64,000 nucleotides of DNA, taken from NCBI GenBank assembly GCA_044225675.1, contig JBGAIH010000001.1, positions 62,001 to 126,000 of the forward strand, given 5' to 3'. Shown piece by piece: positions 45,258-53,542 of the stretch (its first letter is position 1; each line of letters begins with the position of its first letter). This stretch comes from JACMQX01 sp044225675 (GTDB lineage: Bacteria > Pseudomonadota > Gammaproteobacteria > Burkholderiales > Burkholderiaceae_C). Below the pieces are notes generated by a model. That model was not told the DNA's origin, searched no databases, and saw only the letters and a program-made list of their open reading frames with translations. The position numbers and the translations under genes are program-made.

Positions 45258-46430
45258 ATGAAGACGTGGAAGTCGTTGGAGACGTGGTGGCGCTTGGGTG
45301 CCGCAGCCGTTCTTGCGGTGGCAGGGCAGGGTGCGATGGCGGGGCCGCCGTCGGTGTCCGCCGGGGCGGCCGACATCGTGATCGGCCAGGTCGCACCGCT
45401 GTCGGGCGTGCTGGCGAGCACCGGCCAGCAGATGGTGCTCGGCGGCAAGATCTACTTTGATGCCATCAACGAAAAGGGCGGCATCCACGGTGCGAAGATC
45501 CGCACCGCCGTGGTGGACGATGCCTACAAGGTGGACGAGACCGTGCGCCTGACCAAGGAGCTGCTCGCGCGCAACGACGTGGTGGCCCTGTTCGGCTTTG
45601 CCGGCACGGCCAACGTCGGCAAGCTGCTGTCCGATGGCATCCTGGAGGAGGCCGGCGTCGCGCTGGTGGCGCCCTACACCGGCGGCGAGCCGCTGCGCAG
45701 CCCGTTCAACGCCTGGATCTTCCACGTGCGCGCCGGCTACGCGGACGAGGCCGAACACATGGTCCAGCAGGTCACCACGCTCGGCATGAAGCGCATCGGC
45801 GTGATGTACCAGGACGACGCCTTCGGCAAGGCCGGCCTCTTGGGCGTGGAGGCGGCGCTTGCCAAGCGCGGCCTGGCCGTCGCCGTGGCCGCCGGCTACG
45901 AGCGCAACACCGACAACGTCGACGAGGCGGTGAAGAAGATCAAGGTGTCCGACGCGCAGGCCGTGATCATGATCTCGGTCAACAAGCCGACGGCGGCCTT
46001 CGTCAAGCGCTACCGCGAGGCCGGCGGCGGCGCGCAGCTCTACAACATCTCGGTGGTCGATCCGGCCGAGCTGGTCAAGCTCGCGGGCCTGAAGAACGCG
46101 CACGGCCTGGGCATCAGCCAGGTGGTGCCGTACCCGTTCATGCCCAACCTGCCGGTGATCCGCGAGTACCAGACGCTGCTGGCGCGCCATGCGCCGGGCC
46201 AGCAGGTCAACTACACCAGTTTCGAACAGTTCCTCGGCGCCAAGGTGCTGGTCGAGGCGCTGCGTCGCGCCGGCCCGCGGCCGACGCGCGAGAAGGTGAT
46301 CCGCTCGCTCGAGACCCTGGGGGCCTGGGATCTGGGCGGCATCACGGTCAATTACTCGCCGACCAACCGGGTGGGCTCGCGCTACGTCGAGGTCACGGTG
46401 ATCGGCAGCAACGGCAAGCTGCTCAAGTAG
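45258..46430 (+). CDS. Branched-chain-type ABC transporter solute-binding protein 2
   Basis: A 390-aa periplasmic binding protein. Signal peptide residues about 1-28 (AAAVLAVAGQGAMA); mature start ADIVIGQVAPLSGVLASTGQQ is typical of the type I family. It differs strongly from binding protein 1 (38657), so the transporter can likely take two ligand classes, or one of the proteins delivers elsewhere. A GGAG site lies 7 bases before the ATG. A hydrolase gene follows after 43 bases, consistent with one transcript. Confidence 0.9.
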   Translation: MKTWKSLETWWRLGAAAVLAVAGQGAMAGPPSVSAGAADIVIGQVAPLSGVLASTGQQMVLGGKIYFDAINEKGGIHGAKIRTAVVDDAYKVDETVRLTKELLARNDVVALFGFAGTANVGKLLSDGILEEAGVALVAPYTGGEPLRSPFNAWIFHVRAGYADEAEHMVQQVTTLGMKRIGVMYQDDAFGKAGLLGVEAALAKRGLAVAVAAGYERNTDNVDEAVKKIKVSDAQAVIMISVNKPTAAFVKRYREAGGGAQLYNISVVDPAELVKLAGLKNAHGLGISQVVPYPFMPNLPVIREYQTLLARHAPGQQVNYTSFEQFLGAKVLVEALRRAGPRPTREKVIRSLETLGAWDLGGITVNYSPTNRVGSRYVEVTVIGSNGKLLK

Positions 46431-46473
46431 GGCGGCGGGGCAGCAGGCGGAATCAGAAGGGGCTCTCACGGCA

Positions 46474-47337
46474 ATGCAGTTCACATCGCACTACGAGGTC
46501 TGCGCGGGGCGCGAGATCCATTACACCCAATGGGGCGAGGGGCCGGGCACCGTGATCGCCTGGCATGGCCTGGCGCGCACCGGCCGCGACATGGACGAGC
46601 TGGCCGCACATCTGGCGCCGCGCTGGCGCGTGATCTGCCCCGACGCGCCGGGGCGCGGCATGAGCCAGTGGAGCCCCGATCCGAAGAACGAATACCAGCT
46701 GTCGTTCTACGCCCGCGTGGCGGCCGACCTGTTCGACCGGCTGGGCATCCGCGAGGCCCATTGGGTGGGCACCTCCATGGGCGGGGCCATTGGGACGGTC
46801 TGCGCTTCAGGCCTGTTCGAGCCGCGCATGAAGGGCCGCATCAAGAGCCTGGTGCTCAACGACAACGCCCCGCGCCTGGCCGACGAGGCCATCGGCCGCA
46901 TCCGCGCCTATGCCGGCAATCCACCGGTGTTCAGCAGCATGCTCGAGATCGAGGCTTTCTTCCGCCAGGTCTACAAGCCCTATGGCTGGCTCAGCGACGC
47001 GCAGTGGCGGCGCCTGGCCGAGACATCGACCCGCCGGCTGCCCGACGGGCGGCTCACGCCGCACTATGACCCGGCGATGGTGGGGCAGTTCATCCACCAC
47101 CCGGACGACTACCTGATCTGGGACCACTACGACGCGCTCGACATCCCGGTGCTGTGCCTGCGCGGCGCCGAGTCCGATCTGGTTCTGCGCGAGACCACCG
47201 ACGAGATGATGACGCGCGGACCGGGCAAGGCGGGACGCACGCGGGTGGTGGAGATCGCCGGCTGCGGTCATGCCCCGGCGCTCAATGTGCCGGAGCAGCT
47301 GGATCTGGTGTCGTCGTTCTTCGCTGCGCACGACTGA
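46474..47337 (+). CDS. Alpha/beta hydrolase, cytoplasmic
   Basis: A 287-aa alpha/beta hydrolase without a signal peptide. The nucleophile is S101 in GTSMGG, the acid is the Asp in GAESDLV and the base is the His in GCGHAP. An oxyanion-region WHGLARTGRD is near residue 30. As the last gene after the ABC and depolymerase genes it is a candidate for cleaving imported hydroxyacid oligomers or a lactone; esterase, epoxide hydrolase or lactonase activity are equally open. Convergent with hemH, 11 bases apart. Confidence 0.85.
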   Translation: MQFTSHYEVCAGREIHYTQWGEGPGTVIAWHGLARTGRDMDELAAHLAPRWRVICPDAPGRGMSQWSPDPKNEYQLSFYARVAADLFDRLGIREAHWVGTSMGGAIGTVCASGLFEPRMKGRIKSLVLNDNAPRLADEAIGRIRAYAGNPPVFSSMLEIEAFFRQVYKPYGWLSDAQWRRLAETSTRRLPDGRLTPHYDPAMVGQFIHHPDDYLIWDHYDALDIPVLCLRGAESDLVLRETTDEMMTRGPGKAGRTRVVEIAGCGHAPALNVPEQLDLVSSFFAAHD

Positions 47338-47348
47338 GGCACGGGCCT

Positions 47349-48413
47349 TCAGGCCGCCCGTGCCTCGCGCCGGGCTCCCGGCGTGATCCAGCCGGCCATG
47401 TTGGCCTGGGCGATGGCGCTGAGCGCGCCGATCCATTCGCGGCTGTCGTTGAGGCAGGGGATGTAGTTGAACTCCTTGCCGCCGGCCTCCAGGAAGGCTT
47501 CGCGCGCCTCCATGTTGATTTCTTCGAGGGTCTCCAGGCAATCGCCGGTGAAGCCGGGGCAGATCACGTCCACCCGCCCGACGCCTTCGGCCGCCATCGC
47601 CTGGAGCGTCGGCTCGGTATAGGGCTCGAGCCACTTGGCCTTGCCGAAGCGGGACTGGAAGGTGAGCTTGTACTGGGCGTCCGTGAGGCCGAGCCGTCCG
47701 GCGAGCAGCTGCGCGGTCGTGATGCACTCGGACTGGTAGGGGTCGCCCAGGCGCGCGGTGCGCTCGGGCACGCCATGGAAGCTCATCACCAGCCGGTCCG
47801 GCCGGCCATGGGTCTGCCAGAAGGCGCGGACCCGTGTGACCAGCGCCTCGATGTAGGCCGGATCGTCGTGGTAGCGGTTGACGAAGCGCAGCTCGGGAAT
47901 GCTGCGCTGTCGCCCGGCCCACTCGTAGACCGCGTCGAACACGCTGGCCGTGGTGGTGCCCGAGTACTGGGGGTAGGCCGGCAGCAGCAGCACCCGCGTC
48001 ACGCCTTCGGCCACCAGGGCGTCCAGGCGCGCCGCGATCGACGGGTTGCCGTAGCGCATCGCCCAGTCCACGCGCACCGTCAGGCCCGCTTCGCCGAGCC
48101 AGCCGCGCAGCATCGTCGCCTGCTTTTCGGTCCAGACCTTCAGCGGCGAGCCTTCGGGCGTCCAGATGCTGGCGTACTTCGCGGCGGACTTGGCCGGCCG
48201 GGTGACGAGGATGATGCCGTAGAGGATGGGCAGCCAGATCGCCCGCGGAATCTCGACGACGCGCGGGTCGCTGAGGAACTGTGCGAGGTAGCGCCGCACC
48301 GCCGCAGCCGTGGGCTCGTCGGGTGTGCCCAGGTTGCACAGGAGCACGGCGGCCTTGCCGTGCGGCGACTCAGTCGCTGGGGCGACGGCAGAGGTCAGAG
48401 GGGTCGATGGCAT
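47349..48413 (-). CDS. hemH: Ferrochelatase
   Basis: A 354-aa ferrochelatase, which inserts iron into protoporphyrin IX in the last step of heme synthesis. Conserved LLCNLGTPDEP near the N-terminus, the metal-binding His in SFHGVPERT and the catalytic Glu in CLETLEEI are present. Length is standard. The ATG ending at 48413 lies 19 bases from the divergent HAD gene ATG, so their promoters must overlap each other or the coding ends. Peripheral membrane association is expected. Confidence 0.95.
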   Translation of the reverse strand: MPSTPLTSAVAPATESPHGKAAVLLCNLGTPDEPTAAAVRRYLAQFLSDPRVVEIPRAIWLPILYGIILVTRPAKSAAKYASIWTPEGSPLKVWTEKQATMLRGWLGEAGLTVRVDWAMRYGNPSIAARLDALVAEGVTRVLLLPAYPQYSGTTTASVFDAVYEWAGRQRSIPELRFVNRYHDDPAYIEALVTRVRAFWQTHGRPDRLVMSFHGVPERTARLGDPYQSECITTAQLLAGRLGLTDAQYKLTFQSRFGKAKWLEPYTEPTLQAMAAEGVGRVDVICPGFTGDCLETLEEINMEAREAFLEAGGKEFNYIPCLNDSREWIGALSAIAQANMAGWITPGARREARAA

Positions 48414-48432
48414 GCGTTATTCTCCCCCACCT

Positions 48433-49143
48433 ATGCTGGACATCACAAAAATCAGGGCAATCTCGTTGGACCTGGACGATACGCTGTGGCCGATCTGGCC
48501 GACCATCGACAAGGCCGAACATGCCCTGCACGAGTGGCTGACCCGGCACTCGCCGATGACGGCGGCCCTGTATTCGAGCCCCGTGGCTCTGCGCGAGATC
48601 CGCGACCATGTGGCGGCCAACCGGCCTGAACTCAAGCACGACCTGTCGGCCGTGCGCCGCGAGTCGATCCGCCTGGCCATGTACCGCGCCCGCGAGAACC
48701 CGCTGCTGGCCGACAAGGCGTTCGAGGTGTTCTTCGAGGCGCGCCAGCAGGTGCAGCTGTTCGAGGATGCGCAGGACGCGCTGGAATTCCTCGCGGCGCG
48801 CTTTCCCATGGTGAGCCTGTCCAACGGCAATGCCGACGTGAACCGCGTGGGACTGGGCAAGTACTTCAAGGCCGCCATCACGGCGCGGGAGTTCGGCGTC
48901 GGCAAGCCCGATCCGCGGATCTTCCATGCCGCTGCGGGGGCGCTGGACGTGCTGCCCGACGCGGTGCTTCACGTCGGCGACGATGCCACGCTCGACGTGC
49001 TGGGCGCCGTCAATGCCGGCATGCAGGCGGCCTGGGTCAACCGGGCCGACCATCTCTGGCCGCACGACGTCGCGCCCCACGTGACGCTGGGCAATCTCAC
49101 GGAATTGTGCGAGCTGTTCAGGCAGGCCGAGGTGGCACGCTGA
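48433..49143 (+). CDS. HAD-superfamily hydrolase
   Basis: A 236-aa HAD phosphatase with motif I DLDDT (D13 nucleophile, D15), motif II SLSNGN, and motif III/IV GVGKPDPRIFHAAA and HVGDDATLDVLGA. Substrate is unknown; the cap is the alpha-helical type (residues about 20-100). The start ATG at 48433 is favoured as an earlier frame overlaps hemH. The 3' end overlaps hpnE by 26 bases on the opposite strand. Confidence 0.88.
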   Translation: MLDITKIRAISLDLDDTLWPIWPTIDKAEHALHEWLTRHSPMTAALYSSPVALREIRDHVAANRPELKHDLSAVRRESIRLAMYRARENPLLADKAFEVFFEARQQVQLFEDAQDALEFLAARFPMVSLSNGNADVNRVGLGKYFKAAITAREFGVGKPDPRIFHAAAGALDVLPDAVLHVGDDATLDVLGAVNAGMQAAWVNRADHLWPHDVAPHVTLGNLTELCELFRQAEVAR

Positions 49144-50509
49144 GCCGCGCCACCGCATCCGCTGCCGACCGCACCGCACCTTCGAGCGTGGCCGGGTAGG
49201 GCCCTTCGACATAGTCGCCGCAGGCCAGCAGGCCGGGCGCGATGTCCGCAGGGGGCCGTTGCAGGCCGGGCGTGCAGGCGAAGGTCGCGCGCTTTTCCAC
49301 CACGGTCTGAAGCGGCCGAAGATCCCTGAAGCCGAGTCGCTCGCCCTGTGCGAGCACGCGGGCCTGCAGTTCGTCCCGCTCGCCCTGGCTGGCGCTGATC
49401 ACGAAAGCGAGCAGGCCTCGGGGCCCGCCCAACTGGCTGCGGTCGAACACGAATTGCGCCGGCTCGCTGCGGCTGGCGCGCAGGCTGAGCAGCGGCTCGG
49501 CCAGCCGGGTCTTGCTGGTGGCGTAGACGGTGGTGATGGCCTCGTGGGTCAGTGCGCGCGCCCGGTGCAGCCAGCCGTGGCCACCGGCGCCGCTGGTCTC
49601 CACCAGACGGATGGCCTCCCACACCGGGCAGGCCAGCACGACGGCGTCGAAGGTCGCGTCATGCACCTGCCAGCGCGGTGCCTGGAACCCCGATGCCGAT
49701 TCGGCCGGGCCGGGCGCCGGACCGCCGTCTGCCGGGGTGTCCTGCACGGCACGCACGGGGCGGATCGACTGGACGCGCACCCCCGTCTCGACGCGGCCGC
49801 CACGCTGCGTCAGCCACTGCGCGGCCGGCGCCGGGAACAGGCTGCTCAGATCGGTTCGGGGCAGCAGCAGGTTGGAGCCGCCGCGTCCCGCAAACAGCGA
49901 GTCGCGGATGACGCGCAGGAACACCTGTCCGCTGGCACGGGCCGCCGGGATGTTGAGGGCCGAGACGCACAGGGGTTCGATCAGCTCCTCCATCACGCGC
50001 GCAGTGAGTCCGTCGCACAGCGCCAGCACGGGCGTCGACGCGCTGCAGCGAAATCCGGCGAACTGCCAGCGTGCAGCCACGCGCAGCAGCGACAGGCGGT
50101 CGCGCCAGGTCCAGCCTTCGGCCTGCAGGATGCCCAGCAGTGCATCGAGCGGCGCAGGCAGGCCGTGCGGCAGGCGCAGGCCACTGCCGTCGGGAAACAC
50201 CAGGGCGAGCGGCAGGCGCAGCAGCGCGGCCGCCGGGTCCACGCCCACTTCGCGCATGAGCGCCAGCGATTCGGTGTAGGCGCCGATCAGGATGTGCTGG
50301 CCATTGTCGAGCTGCACGGGTGTGCCGTCGGGCAGGGTGTCGCGCATGGCGCGGGCGCGGCCGCCGAGTGTGCGGGCCACCTCGAACACCGTCACGCGGT
50401 ATCCGGCCTGCGTGGCCCGCACGGCGGCCGCCATGCCGGCCCAGCCGCCGCCGACGATGGCGACGTCGCGGGGCTGCATACCCGATGCCGTCATGCCCTG
50501 CGGCGTCAT
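49118..50509 (-). CDS. hpnE: Hydroxysqualene dehydroxylase HpnE
   Basis: A 463-aa FAD-dependent amine oxidase-fold enzyme. The dinucleotide motif is VAIVGGGWAGMAAA (residues 17-29) and the following VFEVARTLGGRAR completes the FAD site. HpnE reduces hydroxysqualene to squalene in the third step of the HpnCDE route. The ATG overlaps the hpnD stop (ATGA), so translation is coupled; internal ATGs (residues 6 and 11) are weaker alternatives. Last gene of the hpnC-hpnD-hpnE operon. Confidence 0.92.
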   Translation of the reverse strand: MTPQGMTASGMQPRDVAIVGGGWAGMAAAVRATQAGYRVTVFEVARTLGGRARAMRDTLPDGTPVQLDNGQHILIGAYTESLALMREVGVDPAAALLRLPLALVFPDGSGLRLPHGLPAPLDALLGILQAEGWTWRDRLSLLRVAARWQFAGFRCSASTPVLALCDGLTARVMEELIEPLCVSALNIPAARASGQVFLRVIRDSLFAGRGGSNLLLPRTDLSSLFPAPAAQWLTQRGGRVETGVRVQSIRPVRAVQDTPADGGPAPGPAESASGFQAPRWQVHDATFDAVVLACPVWEAIRLVETSGAGGHGWLHRARALTHEAITTVYATSKTRLAEPLLSLRASRSEPAQFVFDRSQLGGPRGLLAFVISASQGERDELQARVLAQGERLGFRDLRPLQTVVEKRATFACTPGLQRPPADIAPGLLACGDYVEGPYPATLEGAVRSAADAVARLSVPPRPA

Positions 50510-51348
50510 CCCACCCGGCCCAGCGCCTGCACCTTCCAGGCCAGCCAGAGCTTGCGCAGCGGCGTGAGGCTGATGCGCTGGTGCAGGACGCGGAAGTTCT
50601 CATGCTCGATTTCGCGCAGCAAGGTGCGGTAGATCGCCGCCATCATGAGCCCGGCCTTCTGGTTGCGGCGGTCTTCGGCCGGCAGCAGCGCAAACGCCTC
50701 GTCATAGAGGCGATGGGCCCGTTCGGCCTGGAAGCGCATCAGCGCGGTGAAGCGGTCGGAGTAGACGCGGTTGAGGATCTCGTGGGCCTTCACGTCGAAG
50801 CGCTGCAGTTCGTCGATGGGCAGGTAGATGCGGCCGCGCATCGCGTCCTCGCCGACGTCGCGGATGATGTTGGTCAGCTGGAACGCCAGGCCCAGCGTGT
50901 GCGCATAGCGCGTGGTCTGCGCCTGCGTCTGGCCGAAGATGCGCGCGGCGACTTCGCCGACCACGCCGGCGACCAGATGGCAGTAGCGCTGCAGGTTGGG
51001 AAAGTCGAGGTAGCGGGTCTGCTCCAGGTCCATCAGGCAGCCTTCGATGACCGCCTGCAGGTGGCGCTCCTCGATGCCATGCTCGGCTGCAAGCGGCATC
51101 AGCGCCTGCATCACCGGGTGGGTCGGCCGGCCGGCGAAAGCCGAGTGAACCTCGCCCTGCCACCAAGCCAGCTTGGTCCGCGCCACGCCGGGATCGACCA
51201 TGTCGTCCACCACGTCGTCGACCTCCCGGCAGAAGGCATAGAACGCGGTGATGGCGGCGCGCCGCGGCCGGGGCAGGAACAGGAAGGCGTAGTAGAAGCT
51301 GCTGCCCGAGGCGGCGGCTTTCTCCTGGACATATTGCTCGGGCGTCAT
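50506..51348 (-). CDS. hpnD: Presqualene diphosphate synthase HpnD
   Basis: A 280-aa all-helical prenyl synthase. The two Asp-rich motifs are EVDDVVDD (near residue 47) and RDVGEDAMRG near 140. HpnD joins two farnesyl diphosphates to presqualene diphosphate. The start ATG at 51346-51348 (MTPEQY) is the family start; the frame upstream to 51435 overlaps the hpnC end and is not used. There are 10 bases between the hpnC stop and this ATG. Confidence 0.92.
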   Translation of the reverse strand: MTPEQYVQEKAAASGSSFYYAFLFLPRPRRAAITAFYAFCREVDDVVDDMVDPGVARTKLAWWQGEVHSAFAGRPTHPVMQALMPLAAEHGIEERHLQAVIEGCLMDLEQTRYLDFPNLQRYCHLVAGVVGEVAARIFGQTQAQTTRYAHTLGLAFQLTNIIRDVGEDAMRGRIYLPIDELQRFDVKAHEILNRVYSDRFTALMRFQAERAHRLYDEAFALLPAEDRRNQKAGLMMAAIYRTLLREIEHENFRVLHQRISLTPLRKLWLAWKVQALGRVG

Positions 51349-51358
51349 GCGGCGATTG

Positions 51359-52216
51359 TCACATCCACAGCGCCTTCCACGCGATGGCCGGAAAGTCCCG
51401 CCGGCGCAGCTTGGGTCGCACCGACAGGCTGGCAAAGCCGGCCGCCTCGATCCGGTCGAGGATGCGCAGGCCGCCCTGCACGACGAAGCGCAGTTCCCAG
51501 CCGGCGCGGCCCGGCAGCCGGTGCACCAGGGGCGCGCCGTCGGCCATCAGCGCGCGGGCCCACTGCACCTCGGCCGCCACCAGGCGCGTGGCCTGCGGCG
51601 TCTGGCGCAGCGCGAGCAGGTCGTGCCAGGCTGCATCGTGCGCGGCGCAGTCGCTGGCAGGCAGGTAGTAGCGGCCGCGCGGAATGTCCTGGCTCAGGTC
51701 CTGCCAGAAGTTGATCAGCTGCAGCGCGCTGCAGATCGCGTCGCTCTGGGCCAGCGCTGCGGCGTCATTCACGCCATAGATGTGGAGCAGCAGGCGGCCG
51801 ATCGGGTTGGCCGAGCGGCGGCAGTAGTCGAGCAGTTCGGCACGGTCCGCATAGCCCGCGCCGTCGCGCGAACGCGCCACGTCCTGCGAGAACGCGCTCA
51901 GCAGGTCCGCCAGCAGGTGTTCGGGCAACTGGAAGGCGGTCATCGCGGCTGCCAGCGGCGTGAACACGGCTGGCCAGCGCGGCGAGGCCGGCTGCCCGCG
52001 TGCGATGGCGGCGAGGTCGTCCCGGAACGCCGCGAGCTCGGCCAGGCGCGCCTCGGCCGACGCGTCGCCTTCGTCGGCGATGTCGTCCGCCGTGCGCGCA
52101 AAACCGTAGATCGCCATCACCGCAGGCCGCAGCCGGGGTGGGCACAGCAGCGATGCAACGGGGAAATTCTCGTAGTGCGAAGAGGGCGCGGACACGTCCC
52201 GATTGTCGCTTGACAC
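51359..52216 (-). CDS. hpnC: Hydroxysqualene synthase HpnC
   Basis: A 285-aa prenyl synthase-fold protein. Its Asp-rich motifs are TADDIADE (near residue 42) and FWQDLSQDIPRG near 160. HpnC converts presqualene diphosphate to hydroxysqualene, the middle step of the pathway. The first gene of the operon; the start at 52216 (MSSDNRD) gives the usual length. Its promoter must lie in the 120-base gap shared with the RND operon, directly beside the strong rightward promoter. Confidence 0.92.
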   Translation of the reverse strand: MSSDNRDVSAPSSHYENFPVASLLCPPRLRPAVMAIYGFARTADDIADEGDASAEARLAELAAFRDDLAAIARGQPASPRWPAVFTPLAAAMTAFQLPEHLLADLLSAFSQDVARSRDGAGYADRAELLDYCRRSANPIGRLLLHIYGVNDAAALAQSDAICSALQLINFWQDLSQDIPRGRYYLPASDCAAHDAAWHDLLALRQTPQATRLVAAEVQWARALMADGAPLVHRLPGRAGWELRFVVQGGLRILDRIEAAGFASLSVRPKLRRRDFPAIAWKALWM

Positions 52217-52238
52217 CGATTCGTATTTACCCTAGATT
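52210..52238 (+). promoter_or_regulatory. Sigma-70 type promoter for the RND operon
   Basis: TTGACA (52210-52215) and TAGATT (52233-52238) are separated by 17 bases, close to the ideal housekeeping promoter. The -10 is followed at once by a palindrome that would cover the start site. It points to the efflux genes at 52339; the -35 overlaps the first codons of divergent hpnC. Confidence 0.7.
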
Positions 52239-52253
52239 ACTAACCGGTCAGTC
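52238..52253. promoter_or_regulatory. TetR-type operator (ACCGGT-centred palindrome)
   Basis: The sequence TACTAACCGGTCAGTCA around 52238-52253 is an imperfect palindrome centred on ACCGGT (52243-52248), with matching CT/AG arms. This form is typical of TetR-family operators in front of RND efflux genes. It overlaps the expected transcription start of the promoter at 52210. No TetR gene is visible in the window. Confidence 0.6.
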
Positions 52254-52338
52254 ATTAATCCGACTCCAGTCTGACTCCGGTCAGCGGTCCAGCCGCGTTT
52301 TTCCTGTGCCCGCTGCGTACTTATCCATCAGGTTCGCC

Positions 52339-53535
52339 ATGCCACAACCGCTTTTGACCTCACTTTGCCGTACCGCACCCGCGTGGCTTGCCGCCATCGC
52401 GCTCGCCGCCTGCACCCGCGCGGAGCCGCCCCAGGAGCCGATCCGGGCCGTCAAGGTCCTGACGGTGGGCGTCAGTCCCTTCCAGTCCGGGCACGAGTTC
52501 GCCGGCGAGGTGCGCGCGCGGGTGGAATCGCGCCTCGGGTTTCGCGTGCCGGGCAAGATCGTTCAGCGGCAGGCCGAACTCGGCCAGCGCGTCAAGGCGG
52601 GGCAGGTGCTGGCCCAGCTTGATGCGCAGGACCTGCGGCTGGCGGCCGATGCCGCCCGGGCCCAGGTTGCGGCGGCGCAGACCAACCGCGACCTCGCGGC
52701 GGCGGACTTCAAGCGCTTTGCTGCCCTCAAGGACCAGAACTTCATCAGTGGTGCCGAACTCGAGCGGCGCGAGACCACGCTCAAGGCCGCCCAGGCCCAG
52801 CTCGATCAGGCTCAGGCGCAGCTGTCGTCCCAGGGCAACCAGGCGCGCTATGCGACGCTGGTGGCTGACGTGGCCGGCGTCGTGACCGCTGTCGAGGCCG
52901 AGCCGGGTCAGGTGGTCGCTGCCGGTGCGCCCGTCGTGCGCATCGCCCAGGACGGCGCGCGCGACGTGGTGTTCTCGGTGCCGGAAGACAAGATCGCCGC
53001 GATCCGGCCCGGCTCCGATGTGAGCGTGCGGGTCTGGGCCGAGAGCCGAACCCTCTCCGGCAAGGTCCGCGAGGTCGCGGCCAGCGCCGACCCGGTCACG
53101 CGCACGTTCCCGGTCAAGGTGTCGATCGACGTGAAGGAGGCGCCGCCCCTTGGCGCCACCGTGTACGTGTCGCCCGCTTCGCTGTCGGCGGCGGGCACGC
53201 CGGTCATCAAGCTGCCCACCAGCGCGCTGCGCCAGGACGGCCGCGCGAGCGCCGTCTGGGTGCTCGACAAGGCCAGCATGACGGTGCGCTCGCAGCCGGT
53301 GCAGATCGCCACGGCGGACGGCAACGAGGCCGTCATCGCCGGTGGGCTCACGCCCGGCATGCTGGTTGTCTCGGCCGGCGTGCACGTGCTGTCGCCCGGG
53401 CAGAAGGTGACGATCTACCAGTCGCCCACGGTCGTGTCCGCCGCCGCTGCGGTCGAGGCATCGGCCGCCACGCGGGCGGCCAGCCAGGCGCCGGTGGCTG
53501 CTTCCGCGCCCGCTGCGGCCTCTGTTGCCAAGTGA
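52339..53535 (+). CDS. RND efflux periplasmic adaptor (membrane fusion) lipoprotein
   Basis: A 398-aa adaptor subunit. Residues 1-25 form a lipoprotein signal (AAIALAACT) with the lipobox cysteine near residue 25. The order lipoyl half, alpha-hairpin (residues about 90-170, Ala/Gln-rich), lipoyl half and beta-barrel is visible from SRLGFRVPGKIVQRQAELGQRV and VVTAVEAEPGQVV. It links the inner-membrane RND pump to an outer-membrane channel, which is not encoded here. Operon with the next gene, 7 bases away. Confidence 0.92.
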   Translation: MPQPLLTSLCRTAPAWLAAIALAACTRAEPPQEPIRAVKVLTVGVSPFQSGHEFAGEVRARVESRLGFRVPGKIVQRQAELGQRVKAGQVLAQLDAQDLRLAADAARAQVAAAQTNRDLAAADFKRFAALKDQNFISGAELERRETTLKAAQAQLDQAQAQLSSQGNQARYATLVADVAGVVTAVEAEPGQVVAAGAPVVRIAQDGARDVVFSVPEDKIAAIRPGSDVSVRVWAESRTLSGKVREVAASADPVTRTFPVKVSIDVKEAPPLGATVYVSPASLSAAGTPVIKLPTSALRQDGRASAVWVLDKASMTVRSQPVQIATADGNEAVIAGGLTPGMLVVSAGVHVLSPGQKVTIYQSPTVVSAAAAVEASAATRAASQAPVAASAPAAASVAK

Positions 53536-53542
53536 GGCGGGC

